The notes under the pieces are model-generated. The model was not told where the DNA came from. It ran no database searches and worked only from the letters and a program-made list of their open reading frames with translations. 11,633 nt of DNA from Pseudomonadota bacterium (GTDB lineage Bacteria > Pseudomonadota > Gammaproteobacteria > Burkholderiales > Burkholderiaceae_E): assembly GCA_023389175.1 (NCBI GenBank), contig JAEWEW010000134.1:1-11633 (forward strand), read 5' to 3'. The position numbers and the translations under genes were made by a program. Positions 1 to 6,462 of this stretch are shown here, piece by piece; positions within the stretch are counted from its first letter, which is position 1, and every line of letters starts with the position of its first letter.

Positions 1-498
1 AAGATGAGCCAGGGCGCTCAGGACCGGCGGTGCTAGCAGATCCTTCACTCCCCGGAACGGGCGGGACAGCACCGGATTGAAAGCCTCGAGCTTGGCGCGG
101 TTGTCGGCCATGAACCTCGCCAGGTCGGCGGCGTCCTGCGGACTGAAGTGCGCGACCGCCGCGGCAAGGCGCTCGGGCTCCGCCCAGACCTTCAACTCGT
201 CCCATCCGTCGCCCGGGCGCATGAACAGGATCTGGTAGAGCGGATCGATCCGCACCATCTCGACTTCGCGGCGGAAGTGGTAGCCGCAGTGGGCGAAGAT
301 CTCCTCGATGATCCGCGGATAGAGGAAGAACGTCGGTCCGGTATCGAAGCGGTAGTCGCCCAGCTCGAGCCGTTGCGTGCGGCCGCCGACTCGCGGGCCG
401 CGCTCGAAGACGGTCACCTGCGCCCCCGCCGCGGCCATCAGCATGGCTGAGGCCAGACCGCCGGGTCCCGCGCCGACAATCGCAACGGAGCGGGTCAT
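1..498 (-). CDS. Phytoene-desaturase-like FAD/NAD(P) oxidoreductase, N-terminal part (runs off left edge)
   Basis: The reading frame is open from an ATG on the minus strand to the window edge, giving 166 residues and no stop. The N-terminus is a classic Rossmann dinucleotide-binding fold: VAIVGAGPGG (residues 5-14), an acidic residue at the end of the second strand (FER, 31-33), then VGGR (37-40) and DTGPT (52-56). The last two are typical of the CrtI/phytoene desaturase-type amino oxidase group, which uses FAD to desaturate or isomerise isoprenoids or related lipids. The C-terminal substrate domain is outside the window, so the substrate cannot be given. The ATG is chosen because the Rossmann strand begins five residues later and an in-frame stop lies upstream. 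The local Shine-Dalgarno (AGGA) is too close for good initiation, and the TGA of a small upstream ORF overlaps the ATG, so translational coupling is possible. Other FAD oxidoreductases of the same superfamily remain possible. Confidence 0.85.
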   Translation of the reverse strand, partial: MTRSVAIVGAGPGGLASAMLMAAAGAQVTVFERGPRVGGRTQRLELGDYRFDTGPTFFLYPRIIEEIFAHCGYHFRREVEMVRIDPLYQILFMRPGDGWDELKVWAEPERLAAAVAHFSPQDAADLARFMADNRAKLEAFNPVLSRPFRGVKDLLAPPVLSALAHL

Positions 499-572
499 TG
501 TCCTGCAGGGAAATGGGGTGGCGGCAATCCGGGGGGTCGGCGCGGCGCGGGCGCCTCATCGATCACATCCAA
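495..572 (-). CDS. Small TTG-initiated ORF with perfect ribosome binding site, upstream of the oxidoreductase
   Basis: This 25-codon ORF starts at TTG, five bases after a full AAGGAGGT Shine-Dalgarno (minus strand, bases 585 to 578). It ends with TGA overlapping the oxidoreductase ATG as ATGA. The peptide begins MDVIDEAP and is rich in proline, with no recognisable domain. The spacing and overlap fit a short leader cistron that delivers ribosomes to the oxidoreductase start, which lacks a well-placed ribosome binding site of its own. No function for the peptide itself can be inferred. The alternative is that the Shine-Dalgarno is fortuitous and the stretch is plain 5' untranslated RNA. Confidence 0.35.
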   Translation of the reverse strand: MDVIDEAPAPRRPPGLPPPHFPAGQ

Positions 573-639
573 GCCGCACCTCCTTCGCGGTGATCCTATA
601 AGTGGGAGGCGCGCAGGGCAAAATAAGTGCCTACTGCCG

Positions 640-1308
640 TCAATGACTATCGTCCGGGTCGAGAACGATTCGCGCCGTCCGCCGATCGGCAATGTGCGTC
701 CAGAGTGCGATGGCGATGGCAGCAGTCAGGCTGCCCGCGCTTGCGAGCAGGAGATCCCAGTGCGTATCCCAGGCGCTGCCCTGCGTGCCGAGCACCGAGA
801 CACCTGCTGCGCCGCCGATCGTCAAGGCGAAGAACCACTCGATGAACTCATAGAGCACCGATGTCGTCACCACCAGGCAGACCGGCACCGCACTGCGCCA
901 GAAACCGCTCGCGCCGACCATGCGGACCGCCACCTCCAGCAGCGGATAGGTGAAGAGCAGGCCGTAGGCAAAGTGCACGATGCGATCGTAGTGATTGCGC
1001 ACGGCCGGGTCATCCGGTGCGCTCGCCCCGAGAGCACCGACCCACGCCGGAAGCGGGACTTCGGGATAGGTGAAGTGCGCCCCGATCTGGTGCAGCACCA
1101 GAAAGACGAAGATGGCTGCATACGACAGTTTCGAGAACGGGAACGAGCGGGCGGTGACCGCCAACCAGGAGACCAGGAAGAGCGGCAGCGCCGTCTCGGC
1201 AGTCCAGACCACGCCGCTGCGCGCATCGATCGCCGAGATCAGGACGATCACCAGCCAGGCAGCGAGCAGCAGACCTCCGGTCCGTAGCGAAGAGGTTGGT
1301 GCGGTCAA
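640..1308 (-). CDS. YjdF/DUF2238-family integral membrane protein
   Basis: A 222-residue polytopic membrane protein, close to the roughly 200 residues usual for the family. Hydrophobic segments lie near residues 11-27, 38-52, 60-76, 108-128, 138-162 and 184-203. Family hallmarks are the HYDRIVHFAYG motif (106-116), YEFIEW (153-158) and GTQGSAWDTHWD (174-185). The conserved polar residues within or beside membrane segments suggest a transport or enzymatic role at the inner membrane, but the biochemical function of this family is not known to me. No ATG gives a sensible start: the first in-frame ATG lies deep inside the divergent dioxygenase gene. I chose TTG at 1308, ten residues before the first membrane segment. 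TTG at 1326 (six residues longer) is the alternative, and neither has a clear Shine-Dalgarno. A frameshift near the start cannot be excluded. The next gene on this strand is the FAD oxidoreductase. Confidence 0.75.
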   Translation of the reverse strand: MTAPTSSLRTGGLLLAAWLVIVLISAIDARSGVVWTAETALPLFLVSWLAVTARSFPFSKLSYAAIFVFLVLHQIGAHFTYPEVPLPAWVGALGASAPDDPAVRNHYDRIVHFAYGLLFTYPLLEVAVRMVGASGFWRSAVPVCLVVTTSVLYEFIEWFFALTIGGAAGVSVLGTQGSAWDTHWDLLLASAGSLTAAIAIALWTHIADRRTARIVLDPDDSH

Positions 1309-1479
1309 TCGGTCCGGGGATTCCAAGGAGGCATGTCCGTTAACACGAAGCGCCGGGTGGCAAGGCTCAGGCCCAGTGGCCGGCGAGCCGTGAGATCGCG
1401 TCCCCGGCGCGGTCGCGGCAACGGCTTGTAACTCCCGCTGGCCGGACGTACTCTCTCGAAGACACCCCGCAGATGAACC

Positions 1480-2406
1480 ATGAAGCAAGAAACGCAAGCA
1501 CTCCCCGCCGAGCGCGCCATTGCGCCGTCCGCCGAACCGATCGATGAGAAGGCCCAGCCCGAGTTCGCCGCCGTGATGCACGGCATCGACCTGACCCGGT
1601 CGCTGACGGACAACGAAGTCGAAGCGATACTGGCGGCGATCGATCGATACGCGGTGCTCGTCTTTCGCGACCAGCATCTCGACGACGCGCAGCAGGTGGC
1701 CTTCAGCCGGCAACTCGGCCCGCTCGAGCTCGCCACCGGCGACATCGGCGAGGTGAAGGACCGGCGCCTGCCTATGGAACTGAACGACATCTCCAACCTG
1801 GACCGGCACGGCGAAGTGCTGCCGCGCGATGACCGGGCGCGCCTGTTCGGCCTCGGCAATCGCCTGTGGCATTCGGACAGCTCGTTCAAGGAAGTCCCGG
1901 CGAAGTTTTCGCTACTTTCCGCACGCCGCATCCCCGCGGCTGGCGGCAACACCGAGTTCGCCGACATGCGGGCGGCCTACGATGCACTGGACGACGAAAC
2001 TCGACGCGAAGTGCAGGATCTCATCTGCCTCCACAGCCAGATCTATTCGCGGGGCGTGCTGGGTTTCGAGGACTTCACCGAGGCCGAACGGGCGAAATGG
2101 TCACCGGTGCGCCAACGGCTCGTCCGGCGGCATCCACGGACAGGTAGGCTGTCGCTCTACCTGTCCAGCCACGCCGGCGCAATCGAGGGTTGGCCGATCC
2201 CCGAGGCCCGGGCCTTCCTGCGGGATCTCACCGAGCACGCGACGCAGCGCCGCTTCGTCTACACCCACGTCTGGCGGCCCTGGGACCTGGTCATGTGGGA
2301 CAACCGGGTGACGATGCACCGGGCCCGGCCGTTCCGCTCGAGCGAGCCCCGGGACATGCGCCGCACGACCCTGACCAACGAGGTCTCGAGTCTCGATCAG
2401 GCCTGA
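1480..2406 (+). CDS. TfdA-like Fe(II)/2-oxoglutarate-dependent dioxygenase (TauD/TfdA family)
   Basis: A 308-residue member of the TauD/TfdA family, which couples 2-oxoglutarate decarboxylation to hydroxylation of a substrate and so cleaves ether or sulfonate linkages. The iron-binding facial triad is visible as H131-x-D133 in LWHSDSSF and H280 in WDNRVTMHRARPF. The arginine expected to hold 2-oxoglutarate is in the RDMRRTTL stretch (291-298). GGNTEFADMRAAYDAL (155-170) and the HATQRRFVYTH segment (253-263) closely resemble, from memory, TfdA of Cupriavidus, the 2,4-dichlorophenoxyacetate dioxygenase. The N-terminus is about 18 residues longer than that protein. The enzyme is cytoplasmic, with no signal peptide. 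It stands alone: no catechol-pathway or transporter gene is adjacent, so the natural substrate may be another aryloxyalkanoate or related compound. The ATG chosen has only a weak GAAG-like ribosome binding site. Confidence 0.88.
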   Translation: MKQETQALPAERAIAPSAEPIDEKAQPEFAAVMHGIDLTRSLTDNEVEAILAAIDRYAVLVFRDQHLDDAQQVAFSRQLGPLELATGDIGEVKDRRLPMELNDISNLDRHGEVLPRDDRARLFGLGNRLWHSDSSFKEVPAKFSLLSARRIPAAGGNTEFADMRAAYDALDDETRREVQDLICLHSQIYSRGVLGFEDFTEAERAKWSPVRQRLVRRHPRTGRLSLYLSSHAGAIEGWPIPEARAFLRDLTEHATQRRFVYTHVWRPWDLVMWDNRVTMHRARPFRSSEPRDMRRTTLTNEVSSLDQA

Positions 2407-2572
2407 CCCTGCCGAGCTCTGGCGTTGGAGTTGCCCGTTTGCGCGGGCGGATTGGCGCTTGGTTCGCAAGCCCCGCTTGACGCCGCTCAGCCCTGCCCCA
2501 TGGGGGCGAGGCTTGGTTTGGCATGGGAATGCGACTTGCGGGATGGCCACATGACGTTACGGAGCGCAATAC

Positions 2573-2659
2573 ATGCTGAAAGTCGTGCTGTGGATCTTGG
2601 GGATCATTTTCGTTATCGGCCTCTTGACCGTTTCAGGCGTTTTCGCTCTGATCTTCTAG
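2573..2659 (+). CDS. 28-residue single-span hydrophobic membrane peptide
   Basis: A short ORF begins at ATG, preceded by GGAG about five bases upstream. The peptide starts MLKVVLWILG, and nearly all of its 28 residues form one membrane-spanning helix after a single lysine; it ends ALIF. This composition is highly unlikely to be a by-product of another coding frame, because no overlapping gene is present. Codon third positions are G or C in 21 of 28. It resembles the very short one-helix proteins that often go unannotated in proteobacteria, which act as regulators or subunits of membrane complexes, but no partner is identifiable. It sits between the dioxygenase and an exported protein of unknown function, and an inverted repeat (ACGGGAG 2664-2670 / CTCCCGT 2704-2710) follows it. 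Confidence 0.55.
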   Translation: MLKVVLWILGIIFVIGLLTVSGVFALIF

Positions 2660-2766
2660 CGCGACGGGAGACGACTGAACGCGTGGGGAGTAGCGGTTGG
2701 CGACTCCCGTGGAGGCCCTTGTCCTCGAAGATCGCCCCGGAGGGTCTGCCCGTGCGAGAGATGTGC

Positions 2767-3261
2767 ATGTCAATGAACGTCCTTCGCTGCTCGATCTCCG
2801 CCTTGACGATCGGACTTGCCGCTCCGGTGATCGCGCAAGGCCGGGAAGATACGATCCAAGCGTCTTGTGAGGGCAGGGATACCGCGGCGATCGAGGCGCT
2901 TCGCCATGAGGGCGATCCCGTCATCGGGCGCATGTCGGCGGAGTGCGTGATCGAAGGGGGGCCGCTCGACGGCGCGACGATGACCGTGGCCAAGGTGTAC
3001 GTGATAAAGGACGGTCGTGGAACCCTGGTCACAGGGCTTGCCGACTTTCGCGAGGCAGAAGCGACGGCTCGGGCCGAGACGATCCAGGGACACATCGCCC
3101 GGGACGGATCCGGCGGTTGGCTTGCGCAATGGCAAGACTTCTACAAGCGCGCGACAGGAGGTGCCGAGTCACTCGCCGGAACCACCATCCAATGGAGGGC
3201 AAGGCCCACGGGTCCCGGGCGCTTCGAGATGGAGGTTCAGGGAGCCGGCACTCGGAGGTGA
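2767..3261 (+). CDS. Exported protein of unknown function
   Basis: A 164-residue protein with an N-terminal signal peptide: a short region with one arginine, a hydrophobic core (LRCSISALTIGLAAPVIA, residues 6-23), then a likely cleavage near A23-Q24. The mature part has two cysteines (C34 and C60) that could form a periplasmic disulfide, and a predicted mixed strand/helix domain containing DGATMTVAKVYVIKDG (68-83). I do not recognise a family. In-frame ATGs occur at 2761, 2767 and 2773. I chose 2767 because GAGAG at 2756-2760 is then six bases upstream. Third-position G/C bias is weaker than in trpE or rpe, suggesting an accessory gene. The gene is convergent with the tRNA-Phe. It could be a substrate of the DsbC-type isomerase encoded nearby, but that is only a guess from the two cysteines. 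Confidence 0.65.
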   Translation: MSMNVLRCSISALTIGLAAPVIAQGREDTIQASCEGRDTAAIEALRHEGDPVIGRMSAECVIEGGPLDGATMTVAKVYVIKDGRGTLVTGLADFREAEATARAETIQGHIARDGSGGWLAQWQDFYKRATGGAESLAGTTIQWRARPTGPGRFEMEVQGAGTRR

Positions 3262-3293
3262 AGCAGCCGCCGCCTAAGTCGCGGATCGGCACC

Positions 3294-3309
3294 GTATGCG
3301 CGGGCATAC
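3294..3309. terminator. Hairpin between convergent exported-protein gene and tRNA-Phe
   Basis: A perfect six-pair stem, GTATGC/GCATAC, closes a four-base loop in the gap between the exported-protein stop and the tRNA 3' end. It could stop transcription from either side. There is no T-run on either strand, so intrinsic termination is only suggested by position. Confidence 0.25.
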
Positions 3310-3358
3310 CCGGGCCCGTTAGGCTCCCGGCGACGACGCGTGAGACGTTTGGAGTGGT

Positions 3359-3434
<76 letters not shown>

Positions 3435-3491
3435 ATCCGGGCCAGGTGACTGGCCAGCCCGGGAAAGCAAGTTCCCTTCCCCGGGGCGCGC

Positions 3492-3519
3492 AGTATAGCC
3501 GAATCGCCGGCGGCGCCAA
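3492..3519 (-). promoter_or_regulatory. Sigma-70 type promoter of tRNA-Phe
   Basis: On the minus strand, TTGGCG (3519-3514) and TATACT (3497-3492) are separated by 16 bases. The stretch after the -10 box is very GC-rich (GCGCGCCCC), as is usual for stringently controlled stable-RNA promoters. Transcription would start near 3485, about 50 bases before the mature tRNA. Confidence 0.6.
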
Positions 3520-3529
3520 AACGCTGCCC

Positions 3530-3535
3530 TATACT
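3530..3535 (+). promoter_or_regulatory. Candidate -10 box of the UbiH-type gene, suggesting a leaderless transcript
   Basis: TATACT on the plus strand ends seven bases before the ATG of the hydroxylase, so transcription would begin at or next to the start codon. No Shine-Dalgarno is present before that ATG, which fits a leaderless mRNA. No convincing -35 is visible at 16-18 bases. The box is the mirror image of the tRNA -10 box (CAGTATAG 3491-3498 / CTATACTG 3529-3536). Confidence 0.35.
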
Positions 3536-3541
3536 GGCCCC

Positions 3542-4861
3542 ATGACTCCTGCATCCCCTGGCCGCCCCTCGAGAGCCGGCGCCAAGCCCGCCAAGGGCAG
3601 CTTCGATGTCGCCGTCGTCGGTCGCGGTGCCGTCGGCACGGCGGCCGCGCTCGGCTTCGCGCGGGCGGGAAGGCGGGTGGCACTGGTGGCGCCGGGCGAG
3701 GAAGGGACGGCCCGCACGGCAAACGCGGCGCCTGCTCGCAGCCCCGATGACTGGGACACCCGCGTCTTCGCCATTTCCCCCGCCAGCCGGGCCTTGCTGC
3801 TCGAGCTCGGCGCCTGGCAGCTCATGGACACGAGCCGCATCGCGCCGGTCCATGACATGCGTCTCTTCAACGATGCGACCGGCCTTGTCACCCGGCAGCG
3901 GGCCGAGGTTCGCCTGGATGCCTACCAGGGCAGGGTGGAGGCGCTCGCCTGGATCGTGGAGAACCGCGAGCTGCAGCAGGCGCTGGACCGCGCGATCGCG
4001 CTGTCGCTGCCGGCCGGCATGCTGACTCGCGTGGACGCGGCGGTGTCGGAGCTGGCGCTGCCGCCACGCGATGTCGAGCCGGCGCCCGAGGCGGTGCTCG
4101 GCCTGGAGGGCGGCGGCCGGCTCACCGCCGGGCTGGTGATCGCGGCCGATGGCACCGGCTCGCCGCTGCGCCTGCTGGCCGGCATCGAGCACGAGTTGCG
4201 CGACTATGACCAGACCGCGATCGTCGCCAACTTCCGGACCGGCAAGCCGCACCGCGACTGCGCCTGGCAGTGGTTCCGCGACGACGGGGTGATGGCCCTG
4301 CTGCCGCTGCCCGCGGAAGATCTTCCGCACGGCGAGGGTCGGGTGAGCCTGGTCTGGTCCGCGCCCTCGGACCGGGCGGCCGCGTTCCTGGATGGCGAAG
4401 CCGACGACGCATCGGGTCGGCTCGCCCGCGAGGTCCAGGTGATGTCCCATGGCGAGCTCGGCTCGCTCGCGCCGATCTCCGCCCCCGCGGGCTTTCCGCT
4501 GCGGGCGGTGCATTGCCGTCGGTTCATCGCGCCATCCTTCGTGCTGGTCGGCGATGCCGCCCACGCCGTGCATCCGATGGCGGGGCAGGGCATGAATCTC
4601 GGGTTCGGCGACGTGCGCGCCCTGATGGACGCTTTGCCTGCCGATTCCGCGAAGCCGCGCCGCCCCGATTGGCTTCAGCTTCGGCGCTACGAGCGCGCCC
4701 GCCGGGAGCCGGTCGCGGTGATGCAGCTCGCGCTCGACGGCCTGCAGCAGGCCTTCGGAAACCTTCCCGCGCCGCTCGTCGGCCTGCGCGACCTCGGGTG
4801 GGAGGTGGTTGCGCGTTCGTCGTGGATCCGGCGGCGGATGATCGCCCATGCGGTAAGCTGA
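3542..4861 (+). CDS. UbiH/UbiF/VisC-family FAD-dependent monooxygenase
   Basis: A 439-residue flavoprotein of the aromatic hydroxylase group that hydroxylates the ubiquinone ring. The three diagnostic motifs are in order: the FAD dinucleotide fold FDVAVVGRGAVG (21-32), the DG motif VIAADGTGSPLR (199-210), and the GD motif VLVGDAAHAVHPMAGQGMNL (334-353), which contacts FAD ribityl and marks the ubiquinone-hydroxylase subfamily. The first glycine motif reads GRGAVG, where family members more often have GGGxxG or GAGxxG. The roughly 20 residues before the fold are rich in basic residues and proline. ATG 3542 is chosen because frames further upstream run into the tRNA, but it has no Shine-Dalgarno. 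The gene directly precedes the dsbC-like gene, and the stop lies 30 bases from the next ATG, implying co-transcription. Which ring position (C5, C6 or C1) is hydroxylated cannot be decided from sequence, so no gene symbol is given. Confidence 0.88.
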   Translation: MTPASPGRPSRAGAKPAKGSFDVAVVGRGAVGTAAALGFARAGRRVALVAPGEEGTARTANAAPARSPDDWDTRVFAISPASRALLLELGAWQLMDTSRIAPVHDMRLFNDATGLVTRQRAEVRLDAYQGRVEALAWIVENRELQQALDRAIALSLPAGMLTRVDAAVSELALPPRDVEPAPEAVLGLEGGGRLTAGLVIAADGTGSPLRLLAGIEHELRDYDQTAIVANFRTGKPHRDCAWQWFRDDGVMALLPLPAEDLPHGEGRVSLVWSAPSDRAAAFLDGEADDASGRLAREVQVMSHGELGSLAPISAPAGFPLRAVHCRRFIAPSFVLVGDAAHAVHPMAGQGMNLGFGDVRALMDALPADSAKPRRPDWLQLRRYERARREPVAVMQLALDGLQQAFGNLPAPLVGLRDLGWEVVARSSWIRRRMIAHAVS

Positions 4862-4891
4862 GTGCGGGTCCCTCAAATCCTTCAGGCACAC

Positions 4892-5662
4892 ATGACCAAG
4901 ATCCATCCGGCGCGCAGGCTCGCGCGCATGTTCGCTACCGTGCTCGCGGGCGCGCTGCTCGGCACGACGCTCTGGGCCGCTTCGGTCATGCCGGCCGCGG
5001 CGCAGGTCGATCCGGCCCCGCACATCCGCAAGGTGGTCGAGGACTGGCTCGGCGGCCGCCATCGCATCGACGAGGTCACCCGCACGCCGCTCGCCAACAT
5101 GTACGAGGTCCGGATCGGCACGGACCTGATCTATGTCGATGCCAAGGCGGAGTACGCCTTCATCGAGGGGCAGATGATCGACCTCAGGGCGAACCGCAAC
5201 CTCACCCAGGCCCGCATCGACGATCTCAACCGCATCGACTTCAAGAAGGACCTGCCGCTGGCCATGGCCATCAAGCAGGTCAACGGCAACGGCAAGCGGG
5301 TGGTCGCGGTGTTCGAGGATCCGAACTGCACCTATTGCCGCAAGCTTCGGGCCGACCTGGTGAAGCTGAAGGACCTGACGCTCTACACCTTTCCGTATCC
5401 GATCCTGGCCCCGGACTCCGAGGTCAAGGCGCGCAAGGCCTGGTGCGCGAAGGACCGTGGCGCCGCGTGGGACGCGATGATGATCAGCGGCCGCATCCCG
5501 GACAACGACGGCAGCTGCGAGAACCCGGTGCGCCAGGTCCAGGCGCTCGGCCGCGAGCTGAACGTCACCGGCACGCCGACCCTCTTCTTTCCCAACGGCA
5601 AGCGGGTGCCGGGCGCGATTCCGGCACAGCAGCTGGAGCGGCTGCTCGCGGAGAACAGCTGA
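4892..5662 (+). CDS. dsbC: DsbC-family periplasmic thiol:disulfide isomerase
   Basis: A 256-residue DsbC/DsbG-type protein that reshuffles wrong disulfides in periplasmic proteins. A signal peptide is evident (basic N-terminus, hydrophobic residues 14-30, cleavage near AAA-Q38). Residues 40-125 match the N-terminal dimerisation domain. After a linker helix comes the thioredoxin fold, with FEDPNCTYCRK holding the redox pair C146/C149 and the cis-proline loop GTPT (227-230). C185 and C209 probably form the second, structural disulfide known in DsbC. The CTYC active site differs from the CGYC of E. coli DsbC. ATG 4892 is preferred, as it begins directly with the signal peptide. GTG 4862, immediately after the upstream stop, would add ten residues that are not signal-like. 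The gene sits in one transcription unit with the UbiH-type hydroxylase and is convergent with the nicotinamidase gene 18 bases away. It needs a DsbD-type reductant that is not encoded here. Confidence 0.9.
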   Translation: MTKIHPARRLARMFATVLAGALLGTTLWAASVMPAAAQVDPAPHIRKVVEDWLGGRHRIDEVTRTPLANMYEVRIGTDLIYVDAKAEYAFIEGQMIDLRANRNLTQARIDDLNRIDFKKDLPLAMAIKQVNGNGKRVVAVFEDPNCTYCRKLRADLVKLKDLTLYTFPYPILAPDSEVKARKAWCAKDRGAAWDAMMISGRIPDNDGSCENPVRQVQALGRELNVTGTPTLFFPNGKRVPGAIPAQQLERLLAENS

Positions 5663-5680
5663 CCGCGCAGTCCGGCGGTC
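5661..5680. terminator. Short hairpin between convergent dsbC and nicotinamidase genes
   Basis: GACCGC (5661-5666) pairs with GCGGTC (5675-5680), forming a six-pair stem with an eight-base loop exactly between the two stop codons. It could serve both directions. There is no T-run, so termination is only inferred from position. Confidence 0.25.
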
Positions 5681-6397
5681 TCAGCCGAGGATGTCGGCGG
5701 ACCGGATCCGCTTGACGCCCTTCGCGGTCATGTCCTGCCACGCCTTCGCGAGCGAGCCGTTCAGGTCGATGGCCCGCGTGGCGTCCTCGATCACGTACGC
5801 CTCGAAGCCCAGCGAGCGCGCATCCATCGCAGTCCAGGCGACGCAGAAATCGGTGGCGAGGCCGGTCACGTAGACCGTGTCGATGCCGCGGCTCTTCAGG
5901 TAGCCGTCCAGCCCCGTCTTCGTCTTCTTGTCGGCTTCGATGAAGGCCGAATAGCTGTCGGTGTCCCGGTGGTACCCCTTGCGGATCACCAGTTGGGCCA
6001 TCGGCAGCTTGAGCCCGGCGGCGAGATCCGCATCCTTGCTGCCCTGGACGCAGTGATCCGGCCAGAGCACCTGCGTGCCATAGGACAGGTCCGTGGTCTC
6101 GAAGGGCTTCTTGCCCTGGTGGGCGCTGGCGAAGGAGGCGTGGCTCGGCGTATGCCAATCCTGGGTGACCACCACGTTGGCGAAGGCGCCGGCCAGCCGG
6201 TTGATCACCGGGATCACCTGGTCGCCCTCCTTCACCGGCAGTGTGCCGCCGGGCAGGAAGCAGTTCTGCACGTCGACCACGACCAGCGCCGCGCGGCCGT
6301 CCGGCCTGACCGCGGCGGCCCTGGCTGCCTGCGGTATGCCGGTCAGGAGCAGCAATCCGGCGCCGCTGGCGCCTTGGAGGAAGCGACGACGTTGCAT
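5681..6397 (-). CDS. Nicotinamidase/pyrazinamidase-like isochorismatase-fold hydrolase with Tat signal peptide
   Basis: A 238-residue cysteine hydrolase of the PncA type, which deamidates nicotinamide to nicotinate for NAD salvage. All active-site elements of E. coli PncA are recognisable: nucleophile C185 in GLATDFCV, general base D42 in VVVDVQNCF, K140 in IRKGYHRDTDSYSAF, metal ligands D80 and H82 in TQDWHTPSHASFASAH, and H93. WPDHCVQG (112-119) is also conserved. Unusually, it begins with a twin-arginine signal (RRRFLQ at 3-8, hydrophobic stretch 12-22, AARA near 24-27), so it is predicted to be exported folded to the periplasm; PncA itself is cytoplasmic. The start ATG has a good GGAGG six bases upstream (6408-6404). 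It lies 65 bases behind mltA on the same strand and is probably co-transcribed with it. A related periplasmic amidase activity cannot be excluded. Confidence 0.9.
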   Translation of the reverse strand: MQRRRFLQGASGAGLLLLTGIPQAARAAAVRPDGRAALVVVDVQNCFLPGGTLPVKEGDQVIPVINRLAGAFANVVVTQDWHTPSHASFASAHQGKKPFETTDLSYGTQVLWPDHCVQGSKDADLAAGLKLPMAQLVIRKGYHRDTDSYSAFIEADKKTKTGLDGYLKSRGIDTVYVTGLATDFCVAWTAMDARSLGFEAYVIEDATRAIDLNGSLAKAWQDMTAKGVKRIRSADILG

Positions 6398-6462
6398 GGC
6401 GGGCCTCCGCAGGATGGCGATGTCCGCCAGCGTACTCGCGCCCGCGCCGGAAGGGAATAGGG

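Noticed and set aside
1333..1431. Plus-strand 32-codon arginine-rich ORF after AAGGAGG, before the dioxygenase
   Set aside because: The Shine-Dalgarno is only one base from the ATG, and the Arg-rich composition is what random frames in GC-rich DNA give. There is no conserved-looking feature.
2433..2448. GCCCG/CGGGC hairpin after the dioxygenase gene
   Set aside because: Five-pair stem without T-run; such stems are frequent by chance at this base composition.
2664..2710. Inverted repeat ACGGGAG/CTCCCGT after the small membrane ORF, as a terminator
   Set aside because: The arms are 33 bases apart and no T-run follows; a nested alternative (GGGAGT 2686-2691 / ACTCCC 2703-2708) competes. Not enough to call a terminator.
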